Below are positions 8,546 to 17,161 of a DNA stretch of 64,000 nt, piece by piece. The stretch lies in NCBI GenBank assembly GCA_001768565.1, contig MEOE01000007.1, forward strand, positions 62,001-126,000, given 5' to 3'. Positions within the stretch are counted from its first letter, which is position 1. Each line of letters opens with the position of its first letter. This DNA is from Bacteroidetes bacterium GWF2_33_16. GTDB taxonomy: Bacteria > Bacteroidota > Bacteroidia > Bacteroidales > UBA12077. Position numbers and translations under genes: made by a program. The notes beneath the pieces were generated by a model. The model worked only from the letters and a program-made list of their open reading frames with translations, was not told the origin of the DNA and ran no database searches.

Positions 8546-10881
8546 TACATATATTCCGATATATCATTTGCTATTTTTAGAATTTTGCTAACAAAACCTT
8601 CTTCGTTATAAATAGGAGTATATGATTCCATCAGCAAATAGCTTTTTCCCTGTGCTGTAATTTTTGTTTTTTCTCTTTTAACAATGCCTTCTCTTAAATC
8701 ATTCCAGAACTCATTGTAATTTTTATTCTGTTCGTCAGTTAATTCAATATTGTCAGAATGATGCTTGCCTATAATCTCATCACGCGATACTCCAAAAAAG
8801 CTTAAAAAGGCATTATTTACAGATAGTATATTTCCATCGAGATCGTATTCAATGATAAAGCTTGTAGAATTTAAAGCATTAATCACACCTTCCATTTCGG
8901 CAGTCTTGCGGGCTGCTTCTTCCTGTGTAGCTTTAAGTTCCTCCATGTTCTGTCGCATTTCTTCTTCCTGCGAAGCAAGCTCTTCAGATTGTTGTTGCGA
9001 CTGTTTTAATAATTTGCTGGTTTGTTCGCTTACTCTAACAGACATGAGTGTTGATGCAATATTTTGACCAATTTTTTCGACAAATTCTATTTCGTGTGGA
9101 GCAATATCAGTAAAGGATGCAATCTCAATCAAACCCAAAACATTTTCTTCAATTTTTAATGGAACTATAAGCAAACACTTAGGATTTGCACCTCCTAAAC
9201 CAGATGTAATTTGTATATAGTTCTGAGGAAGATTAGTTAAATATATGGTTGATTTTTCTTGTGCACAAGTACCGGCAAGACCTTCTCCCATGATTATTTG
9301 CTTCTGCTTATATTTTTTTCTGTTAAAAGCATATGAAGCAAGTAAATCAAATTTGATTTCGTCTTTTTGCTCATCATTAATAATAAATAATCCACCTTGG
9401 TTAGCGTTTAGATAATTAATAAGATTTTGGATTATTGAATATGAAAGTTCTTTGATATTGTCGTGGTTTTGTCTCAAAACATCGCTGAATAAAGCCAATC
9501 CTTCATTAGTCCAACTGCGCTTTTCGTCTTCAGTCTTTCTTTTTATTTCTTCGTTACGCGCATTTCTTAGATTATTGCGCATTTCAATTAGTGACTTACC
9601 CAATAAATCCTCATCACTTAATAAGTGAATATTCGTATCAAGATTTCCATTACCAATATCTTTTGCAAAATCAGTTTTTTCAACCAAACCAACAATAGAT
9701 TTGTTAAGAGCATTGCTCATTTCTTCAATCTCGTCACCACTATTAATTTGTAACTGCATTTTGTTATCAACCTGACCCTTGGATAAACGTGTCAGAAAAT
9801 CGGTAACTTTAAGTACTGGTTTAGTAATTGAATTCGAAATAAAATAAATAACCAGACTTAATATTAACAACCCTAATATGCCAACGGCCAATGAAATATT
9901 GAAATTACGATTGGCTTTTTCCATTACCTGATCTAAAGGAACAGCAATTCCTATTGACCATGGTGTTCCTGTATTTCCGATTTGTATTGGTGCATATACA
10001 TCATAGTAAAGCGATCCACTCAAACCCAAAACCTCATATGATAAAAATTTTCCTTTGGCAATATGCTCCATTACCTTGTACTTCTTTATTTCTTCAGGAA
10101 AAACATCAATAGCTCTTTTGCCAGTAAACTGATCATCAGGATTTGCTACATACGTTCCGTTATTCGACATTAGAAACGCAATACTGTTTTCGAAAGGTTT
10201 AACCCTATTTATAATTTCTTTGAACTGAGCGAGCTGTACATCAACACCAACAACTCCCAAAAAATTCCCGTCAACAATAATGGGAACACAAATACTAATT
10301 TCAAATAGTTCAGTGCCCTTTTTGTTTGAATATGAATAGTAGTATGGATCTTCAATAATTTCTTTTTTTAATTGTTTTGATCGTGTATACAATCTTCCGC
10401 TTAATACCTCGGCTGGGTCTTGTTCAACATAATTGCTAAGCATTATCTGATTACCTTCTTTGTAATAGATATATCTGAAGTTGCCAAGAATTGTACTTCC
10501 AACTTTGTTTTTGTAAATATTGTCAAGATTATCAATTGAATTCGTTTCCAGAATACTCCATACAGATAAAAAGTCTTGATTCGACTCAAGTGTTTTTTTC
10601 ATTATCTCACTTAACACAGATCTACGGTTATTTTCATCAATTTCTTTGTAGGTTTTAAAGATATTGCTTAGGTCTTTAACCGTGGTTAAATAGCTTTCGA
10701 GATAAATCTGAACCTGACTTGCCGCGCCAATTGCATAATTATCAGAAATGCGTTTTGCATCGCTATAGGCCATTGATTTGCTTTTAATGCTTATGTAACC
10801 TAATGCTCCAGCATAAATCAAAATGGTGGTTGAAAGAATATAAAGTTGAATTTTATGCCTTATTTTAAGATTAATTTTCAT
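8545..10881 (-). CDS. Membrane sensor protein: dCache, HAMP, GAF and PAS, no output domain
   Basis: A 778-residue protein. A first membrane segment (about 10-30) is followed by a large extracytoplasmic region to about 320 that looks like a double Cache ligand-binding domain (SNNGTYVANPDDQFTGKRA is Cache-like). A second membrane segment (about 328-350) leads to a HAMP linker, a GAF domain (about 465-620), a Gln/Glu-rich coiled coil (about 625-665) and a C-terminal PAS domain ending at the stop. There is no histidine-kinase, GGDEF or methyl-accepting module, so it must signal through a partner, or it lost its transmitter. Proteins of this kind with the coiled coil SQEEEMRQNMEELKATQEE are common in Bacteroidota, so it is probably intact. 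The ligand is unknown and no partner gene is adjacent. Confidence 0.8.
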   Translation of the reverse strand: MKINLKIRHKIQLYILSTTILIYAGALGYISIKSKSMAYSDAKRISDNYAIGAASQVQIYLESYLTTVKDLSNIFKTYKEIDENNRRSVLSEIMKKTLESNQDFLSVWSILETNSIDNLDNIYKNKVGSTILGNFRYIYYKEGNQIMLSNYVEQDPAEVLSGRLYTRSKQLKKEIIEDPYYYSYSNKKGTELFEISICVPIIVDGNFLGVVGVDVQLAQFKEIINRVKPFENSIAFLMSNNGTYVANPDDQFTGKRAIDVFPEEIKKYKVMEHIAKGKFLSYEVLGLSGSLYYDVYAPIQIGNTGTPWSIGIAVPLDQVMEKANRNFNISLAVGILGLLILSLVIYFISNSITKPVLKVTDFLTRLSKGQVDNKMQLQINSGDEIEEMSNALNKSIVGLVEKTDFAKDIGNGNLDTNIHLLSDEDLLGKSLIEMRNNLRNARNEEIKRKTEDEKRSWTNEGLALFSDVLRQNHDNIKELSYSIIQNLINYLNANQGGLFIINDEQKDEIKFDLLASYAFNRKKYKQKQIIMGEGLAGTCAQEKSTIYLTNLPQNYIQITSGLGGANPKCLLIVPLKIEENVLGLIEIASFTDIAPHEIEFVEKIGQNIASTLMSVRVSEQTSKLLKQSQQQSEELASQEEEMRQNMEELKATQEEAARKTAEMEGVINALNSTSFIIEYDLDGNILSVNNAFLSFFGVSRDEIIGKHHSDNIELTDEQNKNYNEFWNDLREGIVKREKTKITAQGKSYLLMESYTPIYNEEGFVSKILKIANDISEYM

Positions 10882-11085
10882 ATCGTTTTATTGATTTGAG
10901 AGAGCTAAAAATATAAAATATTTGTTTAAAAGGTGCGGTTATATAAATTAATTGCATATAAACCTTTCTGGTTGATAATTGTAATACAGATAATTTATAA
11001 TTTACCATTACTACTATAGGAGAATTTTCTATTTTAAGGAGTTCTTGTTTTTAATTATTCTGGATAAATTAGAATATATAAAAGA

Positions 11086-11119
11086 AAACTGCAAAAATAC
11101 TTAGGTATTTTTGCAGTTT
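11086..11119 (-). terminator. Terminator downstream of the PPK2 gene
   Basis: A 15-base perfect stem (11086-11100 with 11105-11119, core ACTGCAAAAATAC) with a 4-base loop, followed on the minus strand by TTTTCTTTT. It lies 40 bases past the PPK2 stop. Confidence 0.75.
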
Positions 11120-11159
11120 CTGAAAAACAATAATATTTTAGTTACTGATTATTAGATAA

Positions 11160-12047
11160 TTAATAAACATCAGGAACAAAATTCTGATCTGTAATTGGTG
11201 GTCTTACATACGAATGATCTTCTTTTCTCTTTGGTAGTTCGATTGGAGGAAGAGTTAAATCTTTGTATTCAAATAAACTTAATAAATGATGTATACAATT
11301 TAAACGGGCTCTCTTTTTATCATCGGCATGAACTACATACCAAGGTGCTTGCTTTATATCAGTATGAGCAAAGTTTTCATCTTTTGCTTTTGAATATTCA
11401 ACCCATTTATTACGTGATTCAATATCCATTGGACTCAATTTCCATCGTTTAACAGGGTCTTCGTTTCTTGCCTGAAATCTCTTTTCTTGTTCTTTATCGC
11501 TAACCGAAAACCAGTATTTAATTACGATTATTCCTGAACGTACCAACATCCTTTCAAATTCAGGGCATGATCGGAGAAACTCAAGATATTCAGGTTCTGT
11601 GCAGTATCCCATTACTCTTTCAACCCCGGCTCGATTATACCAACTACGATCGAAGAGAACAACTTCGCCTGCTGCAGGTAAATGTGGAACATATCGCTGA
11701 AAGTACCATTGAGTTTTTTCCTTTTCGGTTGGCACACCAAGTGCTACTACCCTGCAAAACCTAGGGTTTAATCTTTCGGTAATAGTTTTTATTACACCTC
11801 CTTTACCTGCTGCATCGCGACCCTCAAAAATACATACTACCTTAAGCTTTTGCTGCTTAACCCATTCTTGTAATTTAATAAGTTCTATCTGTAACTTGTA
11901 TATTTCTTTTTCATATGTCTTCTTATCAATTATCTTTTTATCCTCGACAGCCTCATAGTTAAGTTTGATATCTTTAGTAACCTTTTTCTTTACTTCAGCT
12001 TTTTTATCTTTCTTTTTTGGCTGTTTTTCTTCTTTTTTCTTTGCCAT
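11160..12047 (-). CDS. Polyphosphate kinase 2 family protein
   Basis: A 295-residue cytoplasmic kinase. After a Lys-rich N-terminal tail (about 40 residues) comes the PPK2 core: Walker A FEGRDAAGKGG (about 74-84), Walker B with the Arg lid FDRSWYNRAGVE (from residue 132), and KYWFSVS. PPK2 enzymes move phosphate between polyphosphate and nucleoside di- or monophosphates; the single-domain size and motifs best fit a class I enzyme making ATP or GTP from ADP or GDP. The direction cannot be read from sequence. It stands alone, with a terminator on each side. Confidence 0.93.
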   Translation of the reverse strand: MAKKKEEKQPKKKDKKAEVKKKVTKDIKLNYEAVEDKKIIDKKTYEKEIYKLQIELIKLQEWVKQQKLKVVCIFEGRDAAGKGGVIKTITERLNPRFCRVVALGVPTEKEKTQWYFQRYVPHLPAAGEVVLFDRSWYNRAGVERVMGYCTEPEYLEFLRSCPEFERMLVRSGIIVIKYWFSVSDKEQEKRFQARNEDPVKRWKLSPMDIESRNKWVEYSKAKDENFAHTDIKQAPWYVVHADDKKRARLNCIHHLLSLFEYKDLTLPPIELPKRKEDHSYVRPPITDQNFVPDVY

Positions 12048-12159
12048 AGTGCTTCAGATTAAATTGGTGATACAATCCAATATTATGTTGGGGAAATGTT
12101 ATAAATTAAAAATCAATTAAATATACAAAAAAAAGGAGTCGTGTCAACAGAATTAAACA

Positions 12160-12191
12160 AAAAAATGAAAGGATTTGTCCTTTCATTTTTT
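12160..12191 (-). terminator. Terminator of the aminopeptidase-hydrolase-hexosaminidase operon
   Basis: A 14-base perfect stem (12160-12173 with 12178-12191, AAATGAAAGGA type) with a 4-base loop and a T-rich tail on the minus strand, 38 bases after the hexosaminidase stop. Confidence 0.75.
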
Positions 12192-12229
12192 GCAGTTAAG
12201 AATTACAATTTTGTATGATATAGGCTCTC

Positions 12230-13843
12230 TTAAAAATCTAAAGTTCTATAATTGTAGTTTTTTGCTTTAAGTCGCACCACATGTATTTTTAATCTTGTTT
12301 TGAAATCTTCAAAGTCTTTTTGTTCTTTTTGACTCCAAACTACTTCGGCTAATGCACACAATCGAGGCAGAGCCATATATTCGATATGTTCTGGAGTGGT
12401 AATATATTCAGTCCATATATTGGCTTGAGCACCCATAATATATTTCGATTCCTGATCGTTGAGTTCGACAGGAACAGGGTCATAACTATATACTTCAGCA
12501 AGATCTGTAAATCCACCAATTGCAAGAGGTTCTTTTGCAGGATCGCCCTGATAATGATCAAAATAGCATTGTTTGTTAGGCGCCATTACAACATCGTGTT
12601 TCATTTTTGCTGCCTGAATTCCGCTTTCGGCTCCCCTCCATGACATTACTGCAGCAGATGGGGCCAAACCACCTTCAAGAATTTCATCCCATCCGATGAG
12701 TTTTTTATTGTTTGCAATCAAAAGCTTTTCTATTCTTCTAATAAAATACGATTGAAGTTCTGCCTCATCTTTTAAACCTTCAGCTTTTATGCGCTTTTGA
12801 CATTTGGGGCATTTTTCCCATGCCTCTTTCGGGCATTCGTCGCCTCCAATATGAATATATTTTCCGGGGAAAAGCGCAATTACCTCTGTTAAAACATCCT
12901 GCAAAAACTCGAATGTCTTATCATTACCAGCACAATACACATCATTAAAAACACCCCATGTTTTTTCTACTTCATAAGGCTCACCAGTACAGCCAAATTC
13001 AGGATACGATGCAAGCGCAGCAAGCGAATGACCGGGCATTTCAATTTCGGGTACAATCGTTATATAACGATCTGCTGCATATTGAACTACTTCTTTGATA
13101 TCATCTTGTGTATAAAATCCACCATGAGGAATACCATCAAACTCATTCCAGTTTTTGCCAACCATCGTTTCTTTTCTTATCGAACCAATTTCTGTGAGTT
13201 TTGGATATTTTTTTATTTCGATTCTCCAACCCTGATCTTCGGTTAAATGCCAATGAAAAGTATTCATTTTATGCATAGCCAAAACATCTATATACTTTTT
13301 TACAAATTCCTTATCGTAAAAATGCCGGCATACATCCAGATGCATTCCTCTCCATTTAAACCGGGGGTAATCATAAATTTTTACTCCTGGTATAATATTG
13401 CTATATGTAAATTGATTGTTTTGATTCGTAATTTTCGTCAATTGTAAAAGCGTTTGGATCCCATAAAAAGAACCATGAGCCGTGGATGAAAAAATCTGAA
13501 TATTTTTTCTGGTTACAATTATCAGATACTCTTCTGTACTTAAATTCTGAGTTGTATCTTTTATAAGCAGAATAGAATTCTTCTTTGATATTTTCTCTGA
13601 AACATCAATTTTTAAATTGAAATTTTGATTTTTCTTGATTTCTTCGTGTAAGTAATTAGCAACTTTTTTAAAATCTATGTCGCTATCATTGTAAATGATA
13701 GTTGTATTCTTATTTATCTTAAAATCTGAATTAGTAAATTCTGTTTTTATTGGTTTTGGAATGATACTTGACTCATGAATCTGAGGATTGTTTTTACATG
13801 ATAAAACAAGTGTAATTATGCAAATAGTAAATATATTTCTCAT
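12230..13843 (-). CDS. GH20 beta-N-acetylhexosaminidase lipoprotein
   Basis: A 537-residue protein. The lipoprotein signal ends in LVLSC (Cys 16), and the next residues (KNNPQ) are not acidic, suggesting a periplasmic rather than surface position. A GH20b N-terminal domain (about 30-155) is followed by the catalytic barrel: RGMHLDVCRHFY, FHWHLTEDQGWRIEI and the catalytic pair Asp 335-Glu 336 in HIGGDE. Family members remove terminal GlcNAc or GalNAc by substrate-assisted catalysis with the acetamido group. Targets could be peptidoglycan turnover products, chitin fragments or glycans. It begins 1 base after the hydrolase stop and is the last gene of its operon. Confidence 0.94.
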   Translation of the reverse strand: MRNIFTICIITLVLSCKNNPQIHESSIIPKPIKTEFTNSDFKINKNTTIIYNDSDIDFKKVANYLHEEIKKNQNFNLKIDVSEKISKKNSILLIKDTTQNLSTEEYLIIVTRKNIQIFSSTAHGSFYGIQTLLQLTKITNQNNQFTYSNIIPGVKIYDYPRFKWRGMHLDVCRHFYDKEFVKKYIDVLAMHKMNTFHWHLTEDQGWRIEIKKYPKLTEIGSIRKETMVGKNWNEFDGIPHGGFYTQDDIKEVVQYAADRYITIVPEIEMPGHSLAALASYPEFGCTGEPYEVEKTWGVFNDVYCAGNDKTFEFLQDVLTEVIALFPGKYIHIGGDECPKEAWEKCPKCQKRIKAEGLKDEAELQSYFIRRIEKLLIANNKKLIGWDEILEGGLAPSAAVMSWRGAESGIQAAKMKHDVVMAPNKQCYFDHYQGDPAKEPLAIGGFTDLAEVYSYDPVPVELNDQESKYIMGAQANIWTEYITTPEHIEYMALPRLCALAEVVWSQKEQKDFEDFKTRLKIHVVRLKAKNYNYRTLDF

Positions 13844-13844
13844 G

Positions 13845-14660
13845 TTAGTTAATTTTTACATCTATAAAACTTTTAATATGGTTTAGTGCAATTTGTTTTT
13901 CTTCAATAAAACCCATATGGCCTGAATTTTCTAAAACAATTAATTTATAATTTTCGGGCAACTTAATTTTAGGTACAATATTATGGAAATCAATAAGGTT
14001 ATCTTTTTTCCCGACAATATACAAAAATGCTAATCTAGAGCCAGCAAGCGATTCTGATAAATCAGGACGAGTCATCATGGCATGTAGATTCGCAATAATA
14101 CCTTTATTCGGGGTTTTAAGAACAATGTTTTTTGCTTTCTCAATCTCAGAGTTAAACACAGTTACATTTTCGGATGCATAAGTATTTGGGATATTAACAG
14201 AAGCAATCAGGCTTTTTTTGCCATCTTTTATAAGCTCCATTTCACGCAAACGGTTTTCTCGTTTTTCATCCGAATCGGCAAATGGATGTGAATGGAATAA
14301 ACAAAAGCCAGAAAGTTTTTCTGGAAATAGATGGTGAAACATAAGGGTTAAGTAACCACCCATTGAGTGACCCACAAGAAAACACTTTTGAATTTTAAGT
14401 GATATTAAAGCATCATGAATGCAGGATGCAAGCTCATCCATCGTTTGGGTTTCGCTCAACATATCACTTTGGCCATGACCCGGAATATCGAAACAAATAA
14501 CTCTGTAATGCTTACTTAATTGAATTGAAAAATCGCCCCATACCTCGAGCGATTCTAAATAACCATGCAATAATACAATAACATTTCCCTGGCCGTAATC
14601 GGTATAATTTAAAATGTGGTTTTTAATAACCAGAAAGCTTTTTAATCTGCTGTTATCCAT
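13845..14660 (-). CDS. Alpha/beta hydrolase
   Basis: A 271-residue cytoplasmic protein with the alpha/beta hydrolase fold. The oxyanion-hole motif is LLHGYLES, the nucleophile Ser 99 lies in VGHSMGG, and Asp 220 and His 248 (NSGHMG) complete the triad. FDIPGHGQS is typical of the esterase/lipase-like branch. The substrate cannot be told. It overlaps the upstream STAS-like gene by 19 bases and leaves 1 base before the hexosaminidase, so translation is probably coupled. Confidence 0.87.
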   Translation of the reverse strand: MDNSRLKSFLVIKNHILNYTDYGQGNVIVLLHGYLESLEVWGDFSIQLSKHYRVICFDIPGHGQSDMLSETQTMDELASCIHDALISLKIQKCFLVGHSMGGYLTLMFHHLFPEKLSGFCLFHSHPFADSDEKRENRLREMELIKDGKKSLIASVNIPNTYASENVTVFNSEIEKAKNIVLKTPNKGIIANLHAMMTRPDLSESLAGSRLAFLYIVGKKDNLIDFHNIVPKIKLPENYKLIVLENSGHMGFIEEKQIALNHIKSFIDVKIN

Positions 14661-15013
14661 TTCTGAGCATCAATGGGATTATCGAAAATCTGAGTATTCC
14701 AGCCAGAGCCTTGCATTTTCTTTTCATATTCTTTAGTAATAATGTTTACAGCATTATCATTTGTGATAATAGCCACTTTCATTACTTTGTTCCATTCAGA
14801 TTGGGCTTTGTCCATTGCAGCAATTATTTCGATATCTTCTTTTGTAATTAGAAAATCAGAGATATCTAGAAAATCAAAAATCTGGTTATGGATATTTTCA
14901 AACTCTGAGTTGCTTATTAAATAATTATTTGCATCTATTAAATCCTGAGCTGTAACAATGCCTCTGAATTTAACATGTACTGCTTTCTTACCCCATTTAA
15001 TATTAAATGTCAT
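14642..15013 (-). CDS. Small STAS/SpoIIAA-like protein
   Basis: A 123-residue cytoplasmic protein with alternating strands and helices: an N-terminal strand pair (FNIKWGKKAVHVKFRG), a helix, a central strand with FDFLDISDF, then VAIITND and a C-terminal FDNPIDAQKWI. This pattern, especially the FD-P--A--W ending, resembles the SpoIIAA-like (STAS-fold) family seen in many environmental bacteria, whose biochemical role is unsettled. No phosphorylatable Ser in a DS context is obvious. It starts 19 bases after the aminopeptidase gene and overlaps the hydrolase gene. Confidence 0.6.
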   Translation of the reverse strand: MTFNIKWGKKAVHVKFRGIVTAQDLIDANNYLISNSEFENIHNQIFDFLDISDFLITKEDIEIIAAMDKAQSEWNKVMKVAIITNDNAVNIITKEYEKKMQGSGWNTQIFDNPIDAQKWITAD

Positions 15014-15032
15014 ATTTTTAGGTATTAAAGGA

Positions 15033-16325
15033 TTAATTATTATTCTCCATCAGCATTTCAATTTCATCCACTTCTCTTGGTATATGCTGCATTAAATCAA
15101 TTGGTTTTAAACCAATAACTATATCATTCTCAATGCGAATTCCTATGTTTTCTTCCGGAATATAGATACCGGGTTCACAGGTAAGTACCATTCCTTCTTC
15201 AAGTACAATTGTTCTGTCTCCAACATCATGTACATCTAGCCCAATAAAATGAGAGGTTCCGTGAGGGTAATACATCTTTACAAATGGTTTGTTTTTGTCT
15301 TGTTTAGCAACATCTTCTTTTGTGTAAAGACCAAGATTTATATGCTCTTCCTGCAATATCAGATCAACCTGATCATTAATATTATTAATAGTTGTTCCTG
15401 GAATCATAATGGCAACTGCTTTTTTCATAACACGTAAAACCGCTTCGTAGCATTCGCGTTGGCGAGGTGTAAATTTTCCATTTACGGGAATTGTTCGAGT
15501 GCAGTCGGCAGCATAATTGGCATACTCAGCCCCAAAGTCGATTAACAATAAATCACCATCGTTACAGGTTTTATTGTTTTCTACATAATGCAAAATACAA
15601 GCGCTTTTCCCTGAAGCAATTATAGGAGCATAAGCATGTCCACTGGCTTTGTTCCACAAGAATTCATGTGTTAGTTCTGCTTCAACCTCGTATTCAGTAA
15701 CCCCAGGTTTAACAAATCGAAGTACTCTATGGAAAGATTTATTTGTTATATCGCATGCTTTTTGCATTAATTCAATTTCTTCGTTTTCTTTTTTTAGCCT
15801 CAGTTTTTTCATTATTGGCGCTAACCGCTCAAGTTTATGCGCAGGGAATTCACTTTTTAATCTATTTAGAAATCTTTCATCAACAGATAGTATATCAGTT
15901 TTGAACTTCGGATTTTCGTTTAGGTTTAGGTAAATATTCTCAGCATAAATGGCAAGCTCACGAAATACTGTATCAAATTCGCTTAGGTATTTAATATTTG
16001 TTATTCCTGAAGTTTCTGTTGCCTCTGCTTTTGTGTATTTATGACCTTCCCAAACAGCTATTTTTTCATTGCTTTCGATAATAAACAAAATCTCTCGTAA
16101 ATCTTTGTTTGGGTGATTTGGACATAGTGTAAGAATTGTTTTCTCCTGATCGATGCCACATAAATAAAATAGGTCAGAGTTTTGTCTGAAAGGGAAATAC
16201 TGATCACCATTTCGTGGCATTTGGTCGTTAGAATGAATCACTGCAAGTGAGTTGGATTGAATATCCTTAATTAGCTTTTTTCTGTTTCTCTCGAACAATG
16301 AGCTTTTTAGCTTATCATATTTCAT
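15033..16325 (-). CDS. pepP: Xaa-Pro aminopeptidase (M24B)
   Basis: A 430-residue cytoplasmic metallopeptidase. The N-terminal aminopeptidase P domain (NSDLFYLCGI) leads into the pita-bread catalytic domain. Its metal ligands are the Asp pair in LLLIDFGAEY and ADCTRT, His in YPHGTSHFIGLDVHD, and Glu in CEPGIY and RIENDI. The enzyme removes N-terminal residues preceding proline. It heads a four-gene minus-strand operon whose -7 box is shared with the divergent sdhCAB promoter. A second, more divergent M24 peptidase is at 30479-31870. Confidence 0.93.
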   Translation of the reverse strand: MKYDKLKSSLFERNRKKLIKDIQSNSLAVIHSNDQMPRNGDQYFPFRQNSDLFYLCGIDQEKTILTLCPNHPNKDLREILFIIESNEKIAVWEGHKYTKAEATETSGITNIKYLSEFDTVFRELAIYAENIYLNLNENPKFKTDILSVDERFLNRLKSEFPAHKLERLAPIMKKLRLKKENEEIELMQKACDITNKSFHRVLRFVKPGVTEYEVEAELTHEFLWNKASGHAYAPIIASGKSACILHYVENNKTCNDGDLLLIDFGAEYANYAADCTRTIPVNGKFTPRQRECYEAVLRVMKKAVAIMIPGTTINNINDQVDLILQEEHINLGLYTKEDVAKQDKNKPFVKMYYPHGTSHFIGLDVHDVGDRTIVLEEGMVLTCEPGIYIPEENIGIRIENDIVIGLKPIDLMQHIPREVDEIEMLMENNN

Positions 16326-16357
16326 AACTTAGAACAATTTTAAATTAGCACGTAAAA

Positions 16358-16388
16358 TTGAAAATGCAGACAGAAGCAAATATATTTG
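16358..16388 (+). promoter_or_regulatory. sdhCAB promoter
   Basis: TTG at 16358-16360, 20 bases, then TATATTTG at 16381-16388 (perfect TAnnTTTG). The leader to the sdhC ATG would be about 55 bases. Confidence 0.6.
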
Positions 16389-16403
16389 TATATAACACTT
16401 CAA
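16377..16403 (-). promoter_or_regulatory. Divergent promoter of the aminopeptidase operon
   Basis: On the minus strand TATATTTG occupies 16384-16377. It overlaps the sdh -7 box, because the 12-base stretch 16377-16388 (CAAATATATTTG) is its own reverse complement. A TTG at 16403-16401 is a possible -33 at a 16-base gap. Confidence 0.5.
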
Positions 16404-16449
16404 TCGAAACATTTTGCAAGTTAAGTAATTTCTATAAAAATTAAATTCT

Positions 16450-17130
16450 ATGAGCAAGTTTTTCACATCTTCCATTGGACAAAAATTTTTCATGAGTATA
16501 ACAGGATTGTTCCTCATGTTATTTTTACTTGTCCATCTTACTATTAATTCATTATTGCTTTTTGGCGATGGTGAGATTTTTAATATGGCAGCCAACTTTA
16601 TGAGCAGTAACCCGATAATGAAAGTTATCGAGCCTGTTTTGGCAATAGGTTTTATTCTGCATATTTTTTATGCAAGTTATATAACTCTTAAAAACATGAT
16701 GGCCAGACCTTTTAAGTATAAGGTAGCCAATAAAACTGATGCAAGTTGGGCCTCAAAAAACATGTATATTTTAGGTGGTGTTATTTTTATTTTTCTGGTA
16801 ATACACCTTGCTAATTTCTTCTGGAAAATTAAATTCGGAACTATTGCTTCTATTTCTTATGATGGCGGAGAAACCGAACTACACGATGTATATAGCCTTG
16901 TTTCCGGAGTTTTTAAAATATGGTGGTGGTATGATGTAATTTATATAGTTGGAGCCATTTTCCTCTTCTTACATCTTACGCATGGTTTCTGGTCTGCTTT
17001 TCAAACTATTGGTTGGGATAATGACAAATGGATCTATCGCCTTAAAATCATTTCGTATATCTACGCCATAATAGTGGCAGGAGGTTTTGCATTTATTCCT
17101 TTGTTTTTTCTAATAAAATATGCCATATAA
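16450..17130 (+). CDS. sdhC: Succinate dehydrogenase/fumarate reductase cytochrome b subunit
   Basis: A 226-residue membrane protein with five hydrophobic helices, the single-subunit di-heme (B-type) anchor. Candidate heme-ligand histidines are in LLVHLTINS, FILHIFYAS, LVIHLANFF and FLHLTHGFW. It anchors the flavoprotein and iron-sulfur subunits and exchanges electrons with menaquinone. It begins the sdhCAB operon, followed 31 bases later by sdhA. The family also includes fumarate reductases, so the physiological direction is not certain. Confidence 0.94.
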   Translation: MSKFFTSSIGQKFFMSITGLFLMLFLLVHLTINSLLLFGDGEIFNMAANFMSSNPIMKVIEPVLAIGFILHIFYASYITLKNMMARPFKYKVANKTDASWASKNMYILGGVIFIFLVIHLANFFWKIKFGTIASISYDGGETELHDVYSLVSGVFKIWWWYDVIYIVGAIFLFLHLTHGFWSAFQTIGWDNDKWIYRLKIISYIYAIIVAGGFAFIPLFFLIKYAI

Positions 17131-17161
17131 TTTAAATTGATAATAAAAGCAAATTATAGAT

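Noticed and set aside
16329-16595. 88-codon open frame on the minus strand across the sdhC start
   Set aside because: It lies antisense to sdhC and through both promoters; its protein looks like random coil with no family resemblance.
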